This document shows positions 36,433-48,808 of a stretch of 64,000 bases of DNA, one piece after another (within the stretch, counting starts at the first letter, position 1; each line of letters starts with the position of its first letter). The stretch is from positions 36,120,494-36,184,493 of the forward strand of contig NC_053045.1 in NCBI RefSeq assembly GCF_003473485.1, read 5' to 3'. The translations under genes were made by a program, and so were the position numbers. A model generated the notes under the pieces. That model ran no database searches, was not told where the DNA came from, and was given only the letters and a program-made list of their open reading frames with translations. The DNA is from Medicago truncatula (lineage: Eukaryota; Streptophyta; Magnoliopsida; Fabales; Fabaceae).

Positions 36433-39400
36433 ATGGAGGCAGAGTCAAACAGAGGGTTTCATAATGAAGATATAAATTCATCTATGAGTAGACATGCAAT
36501 ATCATTTCAGCATGGTGCTATGAATAATAGCATGTCAGAGATGGTCCCAATGGGTAATTATTTTGGGTTAAGTAGTTCATCTGGGATGGTATATTCTGGA
36601 AATTCAACTTTCATGAACAACAACCATGTTGTAAGTCAAGGTGGTGGTGGTAATTCAGCTGGTTCTTCTTCTCTTCTTGTTGATTCAGTTCCAGGGCTTA
36701 AGCATGACACAGGGTTGGCTGTTGAATGGTCTCTTGATGAACAGTACAGATTGGAAGAGGGTCTTGCCAAGTAAGTCATTTGTTTCGATTAATTTTATTT
36801 ATTTATTTATTATTTATTGCTAATTAGTTATCTATGTGTTGCTTATGAAGTGCCGAGACGAACGCTGACAAGTCGACACTGATAATAATTTAAGTTTGTG
36901 TCTTGCATGAATTGATTCTATAAAACTGATTCTAGCTAAAAATCAGTTGACATTTAATTGTGTGTTTTGCAAGAATAGATTCTATAAAATAGATTCTAGC
37001 TAAAAATCAGTTGAAATTTAAGTGTGTTTTGATAAAATTGATTCTAGCTAAAAATCAGTTGAAATTTAAGTGTGTGTTTTGCAAGAATAGATTCTAGCTA
37101 AAAATTAGTTGAATGTAAAGTGATTAATGCTTCAATACTTTAATATAAATGTAAGTTGAACAATAAATTTAAGGCTAAAATTCAATTGTAGTGGCGAAAA
37201 CTCCAAATACTAGATTCAAATTAGAATCAATTTTACTTGAAAACATTCAAACATGTCAAAAGAATTTTATACCTCTGAAATCAATTTTACCTCCTTTGAA
37301 AGTGGAACCAAACATAAACTAAGAAAATAAATTAATTGAATGTAACCACATGGGTTGAATGTGCCAACACCAAACACGCCTTCAATCAGAAGTGTTGGTG
37401 CTACAGGGTTTACATTTGTCCACATGGCAACTTATTTTCTGTTTACTTTCCCATGAAAATAATTTTTCTGTTTACTTTCCCATGAAAATAATTTAGGTTC
37501 TTTGAATCTGTGGATCAATTATGTTGTCTGTCTGCAAGTCTGATCAGGAAGCATGAGACCAACCTGTCTTTTTTTTTCTGTGGACTACATGCAATGTTTT
37601 CTTACACTGACCACCTTGTTTTCCAATCAATTCCCACTTAAAAATACTACCTACCAAGTATTGTTTTCTTTGCTTGTATTCAATAATTTGATTGGTTTTA
37701 TGCTACTATCTTCTTCTAGAGTTACTTTTGTTTAAGTAATGACTGTGCTAAATTTGTTTTTCATGGTATACTTATACGTGCCAAAACTGATATTTCTTTC
37801 TCATTCTATAGTTTATATTTCAAGACCTTTTAATTTCATGATTGTTATGTTTTATGACTAGTTATGCCAATGAACCAAGTATCATGAAGTACATCAAAAT
37901 TGCTGCCGCGTTACCTGATAAAACTGTTCGTGATGTTGCTTTGAGGTGTAGGTGGTTGACAGTAAGCTCTTTTCCTTTCAACAATTTTCCCATTGTCCAT
38001 AGTTTAATGCTGCACATGAACGATGCCTGTGCTGTGTGCATGAATCCATTAAAGTCACTTGAATATGCTGCAAATAACAACTTGAAAGTTGAATATGCAT
38101 AGTGGAACTTCCACTTTGAGTCCAGTACAAATTTGAATTCTAAAAGCATTAAAGCCACTTTAATATTTTGCAATTATGTACTCGCAAATTGAATATGCAT
38201 AGTGGAACTTCCACTTAATAGTTTCTAAAGCATTCACTATTAAATTCTAAAAGTATCGAAGTCACTTTAATATGTTATAAGTTATGGTGATATCGGTGGT
38301 TAAAGGCAAGGTTTTAGGTTTTGGTTGTTATCACGGTAACAGTTCCAGCAATTGCAGAAAAATGAAGAAAATAAAGCTGATGGAACTTTCAATTGGGCTA
38401 GAATATGGTTGTGGCTGCAATCGCTGCTGCAGATCACAACTTGTAATCCTATTTAAAGGTTATGTTTCATCTCATAATCGCATAGACTCTTAATAAAATT
38501 AACCAAGATAACCTTCCTTGCCTTTTTTCCCCCATTTAAAATTGGAAATTTATCAGGGTCCAGTATAACATATTATCCACAAAAATGAAAATTGTGCACT
38601 TCATGAACATGATGCATTTTCACTTCTACACTTGTTTTCGGAAGCTTAAAATACCGTTGAAACCATTTTTGCAGAGAAAGCGAAGGAAACCAGATGAACA
38701 CAGTTTGGGAAAGAAGATCAATTACAGAAAAGTATGTAAAATTTTGGAAGCTTCTGTACACACTATTTTTCTTATAATGTAGTGTTTTGTCGAAGAGTTG
38801 TCTGGTTAATCATGATTCTCACTGATTCTCCTCCTGGTGTTTTAAGTTGGTTCTGAATTTCAAATATATTTCCATAAAAAATTAAATATATTTTACCTCT
38901 TAGTGTTGAGATCTATGAAAAACTCTTTTTAAACACAGCGAGAGATCAACAAGCAAATTCATATGCAATGTTGTTGATCTGATTGATACTGTTGTATGAA
39001 ATCATTTGCATTGAGTCTTCTCGATATGCTTGACTATCTTGTCAAGGATATTGATAATACTCAAATTCTATGTTAATAACAAAATATGCTTATGTTGCAT
39101 CCCATAAATGGGATTCCAGTTTTGATATATTGAATCAATTAATGTCTTTAGGATCTAATGTTGATTGAAGAACCAGTATTCTAAAGTCATGCTTCTTCAG
39201 GATAAGTCGTTGGAGTTAGCATCACAGACAAATTTGCATTCGACGCTACCCCCAAGCATGGGGTCATATTCTCACATGTCACGCGTTATGGAACAAAGTC
39301 AACGGACACTATATGATGGTTAGCATATCCATTTTCTTAAGTTTTTTTAATTGTACTGTCAAGCTCTCATCATGTTTGCGACTACATTATTTCTGATTTT

Positions 39401-40376
39401 TAAATTTTCTAGTCAGTTAAGACTGAAATCTAGTGTTCTTGACTAGTAGTCTAAGATTGTGTTAGCAAATTTCAAGTGCGTCGTTTTTGTAAGTGGAACC
39501 AATTCCGCATTTCGTTGAATACTTGTGTATGTTCAGGAATTTGTGGGCCCATGAAGCAACTCATGGAGCAGAATGCTCAAGCTTTTAATCAAATCAATAC
39601 CAATTTATCGACGTACAAGGTGATAAGCTCAACTATCATATGTTTCAGTTATGTTTTATAAATACTGGTGCAGCTTATGATTTTCATCCTAACCATTTGT
39701 AACAACTGATTTAGTGGCCGAAGTATAAATACATGTGGCATTTCACCTCTATAGATTGTCTAGTGGATGATTGATTCTTATCCTGTTTAGGAAAAGTTCA
39801 AATTGTTAGACATAGCAGAAAGATATCATATTCACATTGGTTATCACATTAGTTGTGTTGCTGGACTCATGGTCTGATATTCCATATAAATTAATGATCA
39901 TATTGTCTGTCTAATTACTCTGATTAAACTTTTTAATTAATAGAAATAATGCTTTGATGAATTTCTAAATTTTTATTTTTAGTTAACTAGGTTCTCTATT
40001 TCCTTCATTGTACTGAGTTTATTTATGTTCTTTCAGTTATGTTGTCATCATATTATTCTTTTATATATGATTTATATACAAACTAGTTTTCAGTCTCTAA
40101 GCTTTGATAATGATCATATTCTTTGATGAACAGTTGCAGGACAACATCGACCTCTTTTGCCACACAAGGCACAATATCAATTCCATTCTAAACGAGTATG
40201 TGGATTTTTAATGAAGTTTACCTGTATTTGGTTTTTATGTCTTTGAACTTTGTGAAGATCACTAGTTAAGTTTGTGCAGCATGAGTGAGATGCCTGGCAT
40301 TATGAGCCAAATGCCGCCACTGCCTGTTGCCATTAACGAGGATCTTGCAAGAAGTATTTTGCCTAATAGAACTTAG
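36433..40376 (+). CDS. SANT/Myb-like DUF3755-type nuclear protein
   Basis: Seven exons: 36433-36770, 37862-37961, 38675-38731, 39201-39318, 39537-39619, 40134-40195, 40280-40376, giving 284 residues with all borders GT/AG. The N-terminal 95 residues are Ser/Asn/Gly/Met-rich and disordered. Residues about 100-145 form a SANT/Myb-like helix set (VEWSLDEQYRLEEGL, PDKTVRDVALRCRWLT), followed by a basic KRRKPDEH/GKKINYRK stretch likely acting as a nuclear signal. The C-terminus (QLMEQNAQAFNQINTNLSTYKLQDNIDLF to MSEMPGIMSQMPPLP) is a conserved plant module that I recall as DUF3755. Molecular role unknown; chromatin or transcription is inferred from the SANT fold. The start ATG is followed by no competing in-frame ATG. 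The stop codon is immediately followed by GTAAGT. Confidence 0.85.
36890..37125. repeat. Tandem repeat in intron 1, four units
   Basis: Four units of 48-64 bp share GATTCTAGCTAAAAATCAGTTG and TGTGTTTTGCAAGAATAGATTC (units near 36891, 36955, 37019, 37067). Two of them lack the second part. A separate pair of about 28-bp units containing TGTTTACTTTCCCATGAAAA lies at 37439-37494. Both sets are intronic. Confidence 0.8.
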
Positions 40377-42496
40377 GTAAGTTCTTGGTCAGACTTAACT
40401 TTTATCTTGCATTCTTATTTTGAATCTCTACAATCATGTTTCTACCTGTTTTGTTTTGTGTGTACAAGTGCATTATTTAATGAAATTCATTGTCCAATTA
40501 ACAATAGAATAGATTCAGCCAACCACACTATTTAATCGATTAACCTAATTGGTTTGGAAGTTTGAAGGCATCCTTGCTGTCACACCTCTTTATCCTTTCT
40601 AATAAGTTGAAATTAGTGAAGTTTTTCAATTTGGAATTGTTCAAGTGCATCCATATTTTTGGCTGAATGATAGTATGAGCATAATCATGGTTTCTATATA
40701 TTAAGTGTAGTTGCCGTCAGCCTGTCATCACTCACCAAAGCATCTTTCTCGACGATGACCTCTTAATAATTCTCAACTTTTTTTAAAATGATTTACATAT
40801 TCATTATACATTTTGGCCATACACATTGTATCAGAATTTTTTCTTTGAATAAAATATCATATACAAATGTTGATTGGTTTATGTATTGCCAATTCAAGCA
40901 TGCAAAGTGCTGACTTCATCAACATTGCCTTTCACAAATCGATGCACATCAATCGTTGTAGAGAGGTTGGCATCATTCATCATTTGGAGGTCTTGGCTGC
41001 AACTGTTTTGGTGCTACATGCAATTGAGGAGTCAGGAAGTAACTCACAAATATATATATCATGACTTTCCAGAGATTCTAATCCATCTTTTGATCTTACA
41101 AGTTACTGTTCCATGGTTGATTATTTTCATTTGAAACAAAACTTGGAACTCCTGTTGTATAAATAAATCAATCTTATAGGAAAGCGATTAATATATCAAT
41201 GGTTTGATCTGAATGCACATTTATAGATATCAGAATATTGATTGGTGTTTTGCTACCATGTCATAGGAATAGTTGGAGATGTGTATGAGACTAGTCTGCT
41301 GTAAGAAGTGAAGGGAACTCATTATGTACATAATTTCTTTGTTATAAATTAAGCTTATCTAAAATAAATAGTAGTTCATTTTGTAGGATAAAATAGCATA
41401 TCTAATGGTTTATATGACATGTGTACATACAAATCTATGGTTATGTTGAAATATGAAATATCAACTTTCAATTCAGATTTGTTCATTTACTCATCATTAC
41501 GTACATAATGTCTTTCTCATGAATTTAGCTTATCTAAATCAAAATATTGTCAAAAAAAGCTTATGTAAATAATTTGTAATTCATTTTGAAGGATAATATA
41601 ACATGGAATAGATATCCCCTCTAATGATTCAAGAATTAGTCTCATAGCAAACTCAAAGGATACAAGTTGTGGTAGGTAATCTTATTAGGTCCCCTACCAT
41701 AGGAGTCCTCAAATTATTTTTTTGAAAGCTTCAATGACCTGTTTTTGCAGTATAGGAAATTCATGTTTTCCTTCTTTGAAAGATAGATCTAGAGAAAGAC
41801 AGAGAAATAGTTAGTTTTCTGAAGAATACATTAAAATGTTCTCATCTTCCAGAAAGCTATGTTCGATTGACCATGTTGTTCCTGTTTTTTGAATGTTCGA
41901 TTGCTCTTTCTTGTTTTTTTCCCTCTTTTCGTTTCACCGTGTTCCTGTTCTTGTTCTCAGCTTTCTGAAGCAACAAAATGTTCGATTGGCTGTCATAGTG
42001 TACAAACGTGGATACCAAAATCTTCGATGTTCTTCGCTTCTTGCTTTCATTACGACCTGGATACCAAAACGTATATTGTAATCTAAGGAGATCTGAGGTA
42101 GTGTATGAGCTTGTGTTTCTATGTTTGAGACAAGAGATCTTGGTTCAATCAAGTACAAACAAGTGTGAAATGTTGTAACTTAGTAAAAAATAAAGCTTAT
42201 TTTCACGTTTCTTTATGCAAGAACCCTAAAAAAATTAATTGCGATTGGCATGTGAACATGCAAAATAAGTATATGGCTTCTCCTTGCTTTTCAAATCCAA
42301 TCAAAACTACGTAAAATCGGTGAATTTCATTGAGTATCGAGCAAGATCTGATCGGATCGGACTACGGGTAGAAAAAACCCGTTTTAAACAAACGGGCAAA
42401 GAAGAAGAAGACAATAAAAATAAAACAAAATAAAAACAAATTTTGGCAATTAGAAAGAAAGCAAAGATTCGAACCCACGAAACAATTTTGAAAAAG
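40377..42496. other. 3' flank of the DUF3755-type gene, no gene supported
   Basis: The sequence right after the stop codon is a consensus splice donor (TAG|GTAAGT), so a 3' UTR intron is possible; a candidate acceptor TTTTTGCAG lies near 41752. Small open frames here (for example 41889-42086) show no conserved protein. GGTAGAAAAAACCCG at 42367-42381 is a short inverted pair. Confidence 0.35.
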
Positions 42497-43348
42497 GGTG
42501 ATTTTAATTATATTTAATTGTTGTAACCAGTTTTAAATAGTGATAAAGTAATCAATAATCCAATTCATTTATTATGGGTTTCTATATATGACAAATCTTA
42601 CATAGACACAAGCTTAAAAAAAATTATATTGACACAAATACATAATGATAAAATTTAAAAAGAGAAACAATATTAACTGATGTGATTATATTATTTTTCT
42701 TTTAAATTTTATCATTTTTGTGTGTGTTCAAATTTTTTTATTTGAAGTTGTACTCAACTAGAATTTCTACTCTATATTATAATTAATTCAACCGTTGAAT
42801 AAGACCTATTTGAACAAAGATCAATGTACAAGCTTGAATTTCGTCGATTGAAATCTTTGTTATAAGTCATTCTGACAAACTATCCTTTCATCTATATTCA
42901 AGTTCCTGGTTCATTCTAAGTTCAATTAGGTCATATCCAACAGCTAGGATGATTCAGTTTGATACTGTTTGTCATTTGGTTAAGTTTTAGTTGACGGATA
43001 AGTGTACTTCCATGTTGAATATATTTCTAACGGGATAGTTTGTTAGATTGCTTGTATTTAATATTGTAATCGCTGAAATTCGAGTTCCTGGTTAATTCTA
43101 AGTTCAATTAGGCCACATCCAATGGTTGGAACACTTTTGTTTATTATCGTTTGTCGTTTGGGTAAGTTTCAATCGACAAACAAACGTAATTCCATGTTAA
43201 CTAGGTTTTTGAAGATTGTTATAGAACGAAAGTCGAAGATTGTTATAGAACGAAATTTAGTCTTAGTTAGATTGTCATAGAACAAAAGTTTGTCTTGGTT
43301 AGATTGTCATAAGTAATAATATTAGTTCTTAGGAAGATTCACGTAGAA

Positions 43349-43956
43349 GTAGAGCTGTCAAAAATGGGCCGGCCCATTGGCCCATATTTTTGGGCCGGAC
43401 CGGGCCTAAAAAACTAACCAAAAAATGCACTCGGGCTTTTTCGGCCCAAGCCCATTTGGGCCATAAAAAAGTTGGGTCGAGCTGGCCCACCGGGCTTTGG
43501 GCCGGCCCATTGGCCCATATTTCATTTTATTTTTGTTAAAAAATATCAACTAATTTAAAATTTATTAACAAAAAAATATTTAAAAAAATAAACTTAATAA
43601 ATATGGATGAATTTAGCTTACAGTTTTAAAATTTTAAAGTTTATAAATTATTAATTTGATTTAATTGAAAGAATAATCTAGAGTTTAATTATTATTCAAT
43701 GTTAATGTAAAAATTATTTATATTTTTATGTCCATCCAATCATATTTTAGCAAAAAAATAATGGTGAGTAACTAATACATAAGAAAATACATAAAAAAAA
43801 GTGAATAAATTTTAAAAATAAAACATAAACGGGCCAGACCGGGCTCTAGAATTCACGGCCCAATCATAAACGGGCCGGGCCGGGCTGGCCCATTTCTATA
43901 GTCGGGCCTCTCGGGCCCGAGCCGGGCTGGGCCGGGCCGGCCCATTTGACACCTCC
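43349..43956. mobile_element. hAT-type MITE with GGGCCGGCCC-rich ends
   Basis: The left end GTAGAGCTGTCAAAAATGGG and the right end CCCATTTGACACCTCC are inverted. The next bases on both sides are GGGCCGGCCCATTGGCCC-type, giving strong GC-rich ends around an AT-rich core. The flanks ACGTAGAA (43341-43348) and GCGTAGAA (43957-43964) match at 7 of 8. The target is the minisatellite unit containing CACGTAGAACGGAAGTTA. The 8-bp duplication points to hAT. Confidence 0.82.
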
Positions 43957-43964
43957 GCGTAGAA

Positions 43965-44900
43965 CGGAAGTTAGTCTTACTAAGATTGTCATATGTTAAA
44001 GTCTTCGTTCATAGGAAGATTCGCATAGAACGGAAGTTATTCTTACTAAGATTGTCATAGATAAGCATCTTAGTTCTCAACAAGATTCACGTAGAACGGA
44101 AGTTAATCTTACTAAGATTGTCATAGGTAAGAATATTAGTTGTTAAGAAGATTATCACATAATGGAAGATAGTCTTAGTAAGATTATCAAAGATAAGAAT
44201 CTAATTTCTTAAGAAGATTCTCACAGAACGGAAGTTAGTCTTAGTAAGATTATAAAAAATAAGAATTTAATGTCTTAAGAAGATTCTCACATAATGGAAG
44301 TTAGTCATAGAAAGATTATCATAGGTAAGAAAGTTAGTCGTAGTTAGATTGTCAGTCTTTCTAAGATTCTCATTTAACTGAAGTAAGTATTGTTAAGATT
44401 CTTATAGAATGGATAATCGGTCTTTCAGAGATTCTCGTACAACTGAAGTAAGTATTGCTAAGATTCTCGTAGAATGGATAGCCGACCTTTCAAATATTCT
44501 CGTATAACTGAAGTAAGTATTACTAAGAATCTCATATAATGGATATTCTATCTTTCAAAGATTCTCCCATAACTAAAGTAAGTATTATTAAGATTTTCAT
44601 AGAATGGAAGTTAGTCTTGGTAAGATTATCAAAGATAAGAATCTAAATTCTTAAGAAGATTCTCACATAACAGAAGTTAGTATTAGTAAGATTATCGTAT
44701 ATAAAAATCTAAGAATTTAAGAAGATTCTAACAGAACGGACGTTGGTCTAACTAAGATTGTCGTAAATAACAATTTTGGTTCTTAAGAAGATTCTAATAG
44801 ACCGGAAGAGAGACTTAGTAAGATTATCAAAGATAAGAATCTAAGTTCCTAAGCAGGTTCTTGTAGAACGGAAGTTAGTCTTAGTAAGATTATCAAACAA
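43965..44900. repeat. Minisatellite, unit about 65-68 bp
   Basis: About 14 degenerate units of the type GAACGGAAGTTAGTCTTAGT-AAGATTATCAAAGATAAGAA-TCTAAGTTCTTAAGAAGATTCTCACA. The array also covers part of 43210-43348 left of the hAT MITE. Sub-family variants (CTTTCAGAGATTCTCGTA) occupy 44350-44570. Units are too diverged and lack unique spacers, so this is not a CRISPR-like array. Confidence 0.85.
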
Positions 44901-45441
44901 TCCCTTCAGAAACTCACCCAAACGACAAACAATATCAAAGAATTCCCATCGTTGCATATGAACTAGTTAAACTAAAAATGAACCAAAAACACGGATTTCA
45001 CCGATCAGAATCTTAGAAATAAGTTGATCAAACAAACTATCCCTTCAGAAACCTAGTCAACATAGAATTACATTTGTTTGTCGACTGAAACTTACCTAAA
45101 CGACACGATAACAAACAAAATCGCTCCAACCGTTGGATGTGACCTAATTGAACTTAGAATGAACATGAAACTTGAATTTTAGTGAAGAGATAGTTTGTCG
45201 CATTAACTTATAACGGAAATTTCGATCGTCAAAATTTGAGTTCTTACTTCTTACTTCGTCCTTAGTCCACTTAGGTCCTATTCAATGGTCGAATTTATTA
45301 TATAAAAGAGAAATTCTTAATTGGAAACTACTCCAAAATAAAAAAAATTCGATACACACAAAAAAGAGAAAATAATATAGTCAAAAAAACTTAATATCGT
45401 TTCTCTTTAAAATTTTATCTTTCATGTATGTGTGTCAATAT

Positions 45442-45591
45442 TTTTTTTTTTTTTTTTGGTAGATAGACGAAATGGCAAAGTCATTATAAACTCACACACA
45501 CACATAAGTGGAGGTACTGGAGTTCGAACCCCGATCATAGCATCCGGCCTAACAATTTCGACATTTTATCAGTTGAGCTAGGACTTCTTGA
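45442..45591 (-). mobile_element. tRNA-derived SINE with 11-bp target duplication
   Basis: On the minus strand: box A (GTCCTAGCTCAACTGATAAA), box B (GGGGTTCGAACTCC), a (TG)n/(GT) tract and a 3' A-run of about 17 (T-run on plus strand). Perfect duplication TGTGTCAATAT lies at 45431-45441 and 45592-45602. It is a well-preserved RNA polymerase III-type SINE of about 150 bp inserted in the right arm of the 3.2 kb foldback element. Confidence 0.9.
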
Positions 45592-45731
45592 TGTGTCAAT
45601 ATAAATTTTATTTAGGCTTGTGTCTATGTAATATTTCCTATAAATAAAATCTCATAATAAAATGAATTAAATTATTGATTACTTATCGCTATTCAAAACT
45701 GGTAATAACAATTAAATACAATCAAAATCCT

Positions 45732-47555
45732 AAAGAAGTAAATGTGTATGTTTGGTGCGGTTGGTTATGTATGTTGCATGTTGTGTAACAAATCTCCGGC
45801 TCGACCCTTGTTCCCCCAAAATTTGTTTTTTACGTGGTATTGATGGGTTTTGAAAGACAAGGAGAAATCACATATTTATTTTGCAAATCTATAAGCAAAA
45901 GAAATGGATTATTATTTGCACTTTTTTTTCTTTCTTTGTAATACAACCAAGGCTTAAACATTTTTGGGTCATGCTAACCAAGTTAGCATTTGCCAACCTA
46001 TTTTCTCCATGAAAATTGTTCATTACATTTCAAAAAGTGTTCTCCCACATCTGAAAAATACTAAAATATACCTTAACGATAATTAACTGTCGTTTACTCA
46101 TAAGCTAAATGTTAAGGAACGAACGACAGCTTTGAAGGTATTTTTAGTCATCATAGTCATAGAGCAGTTTTGTTGGTGAGATGAGCAATCATCTTTCTCC
46201 AAAATACTCTTCATAAAGTTTTAACTTTTGAATCTTCCCCCCTTCCCTTTTCCTTTCCCCTTATACAACTCCCTCAGATTAAAATCAAGTCTGCACCCCC
46301 ACCCAACCCTACATCAGTTCTGGTCAAATTGACTGATCCAACAGTGACTTTGAATGCACATGATATTCTACTGACAATCCCAGTCTGATAACAATGACAT
46401 TAAAAGGAAACCTTGTAATGGCCTCCAGCTCAACTGAATTGTTTTTCAAATGTTGATAAACAAAACCTGAAGAAAATAATACTTGGGCAAAAGAAAAATA
46501 CTAACTACACATTATCCACCATATATTTTATAATATTTGAGAGAGAATTTGTTGAAAATTATATGTTAAAAGTGTGTTGTTAATACTTAATACTCATTTT
46601 TTCCCTTCAAAAAAAAAAAAAACTTAATACTAATTTTTTATTGTTGTTAATACTTAATACTCATATTGCTAAAGTAATACAATTTTTAGATTATTGCTCA
46701 CGGCCTCTTAAACTTTCACTCTCTTTATTTATTTATTTTTCTAAAGGAGATGATGCCAATAACAAATATTGTTTATGATTTTTTTAGTAAGGATAATTAA
46801 TTGATATAAATTAATCGTTTGACTATAGAAATTGATCAACTGGCCTGGCCTGCTTCAACTTTTGACTTATGAGTACGTATAACTTGTCTCCACATGCAAA
46901 TTCTACCTGATAAATTGGAAACTTTGTCCAATAACAAGTAACTTTTGCATACGTACGTGTTTATTGAACACAAATAATCCAAAATTTATGAAAAATATCA
47001 AAATAATTCAATTATGACTTTTGATATTTGTTGTTATTATTTTGATGTATTTTGAACTTTTGATTAGTTGTACCTAATGTATATATATTATGTATACAAT
47101 ATTTGTATTGAAAGGATACATAATGAACGAAAATTATTTATCATTAATCAGCCGGGGGAGCAAGTAACCAAAATATTGTCATTTATCAGCCGTTTCTGCA
47201 GATACACGGTTATATGAATTGAAGACAAATTAGAAGAAAATGACATTAAGATAATAACAAATTTTGCAACACATTGAAGACAAGAGTTTAAAAATTGTAA
47301 AGACAGATCAACTACTAAAGGGAATTGCAACCATCTTAGTGCACTTTTGAGGGAATATTCTGTTATTGGAAAGTCTTTGTTTTCTTTCGATACTTCCAAA
47401 TAGTCAAACCTGAAAAGAATGAATAAATCAAATATAATATGAGGAGGGTCGAATTAATACATAATATGTAATTTTATGTGCGTCCAAATAATATTTATTT
47501 GGAGTTGTCATTAACTAATAGTTTTTCACTTGGATAGTGTTATACTGTTCAATAA
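45732..47555. other. Spacer, no gene supported
   Basis: AT-rich, with TGTTAATACTTAATACTCAT repeated near 46570 and 46640 around a poly-A tract. No recognisable coding sequence; a minus-strand frame at 47148-47399 has no family features. Confidence 0.4.
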
Positions 47556-47565
47556 TTTTTTTATA

Positions 47566-47717
47566 GGCTTAATATATGATTTTGGTCCCTTAATTAACAG
47601 AAGAGACCACTTAGGTAAATGGAGGTAAAATTATGGGACCAAATTGAAACGATTTAAAGTTAAGGGACCAAAATGAAATTCAAAAATAAGTTGAGGGACC
47701 AAAGCATGTATTAAGCC
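47566..47717. mobile_element. Small Mutator-like MITE, 152 bp
   Basis: The ends GGCTTAATATATG and CATGTATTAAGCC are inverted. The flanks are TTTTTTTATA on both sides (47556-47565 and 47718-47727), a perfect 9-10-bp duplication. Internal GGTCCCTTAA / TTAAGGGACC and GGGACCAAA steps are typical of this group. GGCTTAAT ends are shared with the larger foldback at 54645. Confidence 0.85.
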
Positions 47718-48692
47718 TTTTTTTATACTATATTTTTACAAAATCATTCTTATATTAAAAATTTATATCATATAGATTAATAATGTATGAGTGTACACAA
47801 AAATAAAACTATTTGATATAACATTGAGACATAAGATTAAAATTGTTTAGTAAAAACACTTAGCAAGTTAATTTTGTAAATTCATAGAGATCATCTATAA
47901 GATATATACTTTTAATCTAACAATTTTTTTTTAGAAGCTAAACTATCCCATCCAACGGGAGAGGATCCTCTCCAGTGAAATGCTTTGCAGTTTTCTGAAT
48001 TGCATGCATTCGAACCCTTAATTACACTCTCCTTTTTTTAACATCAAAGACACATTCTCTCCCTTTTATAATGGATGACCAAGATCACACTTGAGAAGAA
48101 AGAACGGGAGACAATCTCCTCCCCCGTCCAACTTGATATAAAGGATAATCGAATTTAAAACCTTGAGGAGGAGCGCACTCCATCTTCTAAACCAACACCA
48201 CAAGGTCAGCCCAAGTGAATTGTCCAACAATTAGTTTTTTAAAATACATATCAGGTAAAAAGTTATAAAATGGAGTAACAATAACAATATTCAAATATTA
48301 CATCGGTTTAATTTGATTCATAGTAGTAAATGAATTTAAAATCATGTGATTCTGTCATTATCCTCGATTATAAACTCACACCAATGCTCACCACAAGGAT
48401 TCTCCCCTGCGTGGAATCATTATTATTATTCATTTTAAATATGTAATTAGCAAAGTCAAAAGAGGAAAAAACATGTTTGAAGCCTTTTTCGTTCTTATTT
48501 GACAACTTCCCTTGTGTTGGTGACCTTTTCACACTATTTTTAGTGTCCATGGTCTGTTGAGAGAGTCCCAAATCAATATCCAACTGACATTTGTCATGGT
48601 TTGGACAGCCTTGATTGTCCTAAGTGATTGTCCATTTCATGACTTTCTAGACCACCTTATACCTTAGTGCTTCCATTCTCCAAATCCAACCT

Positions 48693-48699
48693 TATAAAT
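48693..48699 (+). promoter_or_regulatory. Candidate TATA box of the GA 2-oxidase gene
   Basis: TATAAAT lies 110 bases before the ATG at 48809, in a region that turns C-rich just downstream (CACTCTCAACCTCAATCTCC), as plant leaders often do. Confidence 0.55.
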
Positions 48700-48808
48700 G
48701 CACTCTCAACCTCAATCTCCAACACCTTTCATTCTACTTACCAAGCAAACTTTAAACACTTCATAGCAAGCTCTCCCTTTTTAACATACACAACAGCTAG
48801 GTGCTACA

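Larger units (their letters stand above)
42497..45731. mobile_element. 3.2 kb foldback element with nested insertions
   Basis: Left sequence from about 42497 (GTGATTTTAATTATATTTAA, ATAGTGATAAAGTAATCAAT) is complementary to the right end up to about 45731 (ATTGATTACTTATCGCTATT, TTAAATACAATCAAAATCC). The arms extend about 700 bp each and contain paired blocks such as CTAAGTTCAATTAGG / CCTAATTGAACTTAG and GACAAACAAACGTAATTCCATG / its complement, repeated twice per arm. The core is a minisatellite. A hAT MITE (43349-43956) and a SINE (45442-45591) are nested inside. No transposase; exact termini and target duplication are unresolved. Confidence 0.75.

Noticed and set aside
38284..38470. Partial copy of the CAAGGTTTTA-type hAT MITE in an intron of the DUF3755-type gene
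   Set aside because: Only one end is vaguely similar and there is no inverted partner or 8-bp duplication.
41889..42158. Overlapping small frames on both strands
   Set aside because: All are short, mutually overlapping and show no family features or splice-supported structure; left as unannotated 3' flank.
43965..44900. CRISPR-like spaced repeats
   Set aside because: Units are 65-68 bp, diverged and head-to-tail with no unique spacers; this is a minisatellite in a eukaryotic foldback element.
45500..45591. Possible tRNA gene (GGTTCGAACTCC on the minus strand)
   Set aside because: Only box A and box B remain; there is no cloverleaf, and the poly-A tail and target duplications identify a SINE.
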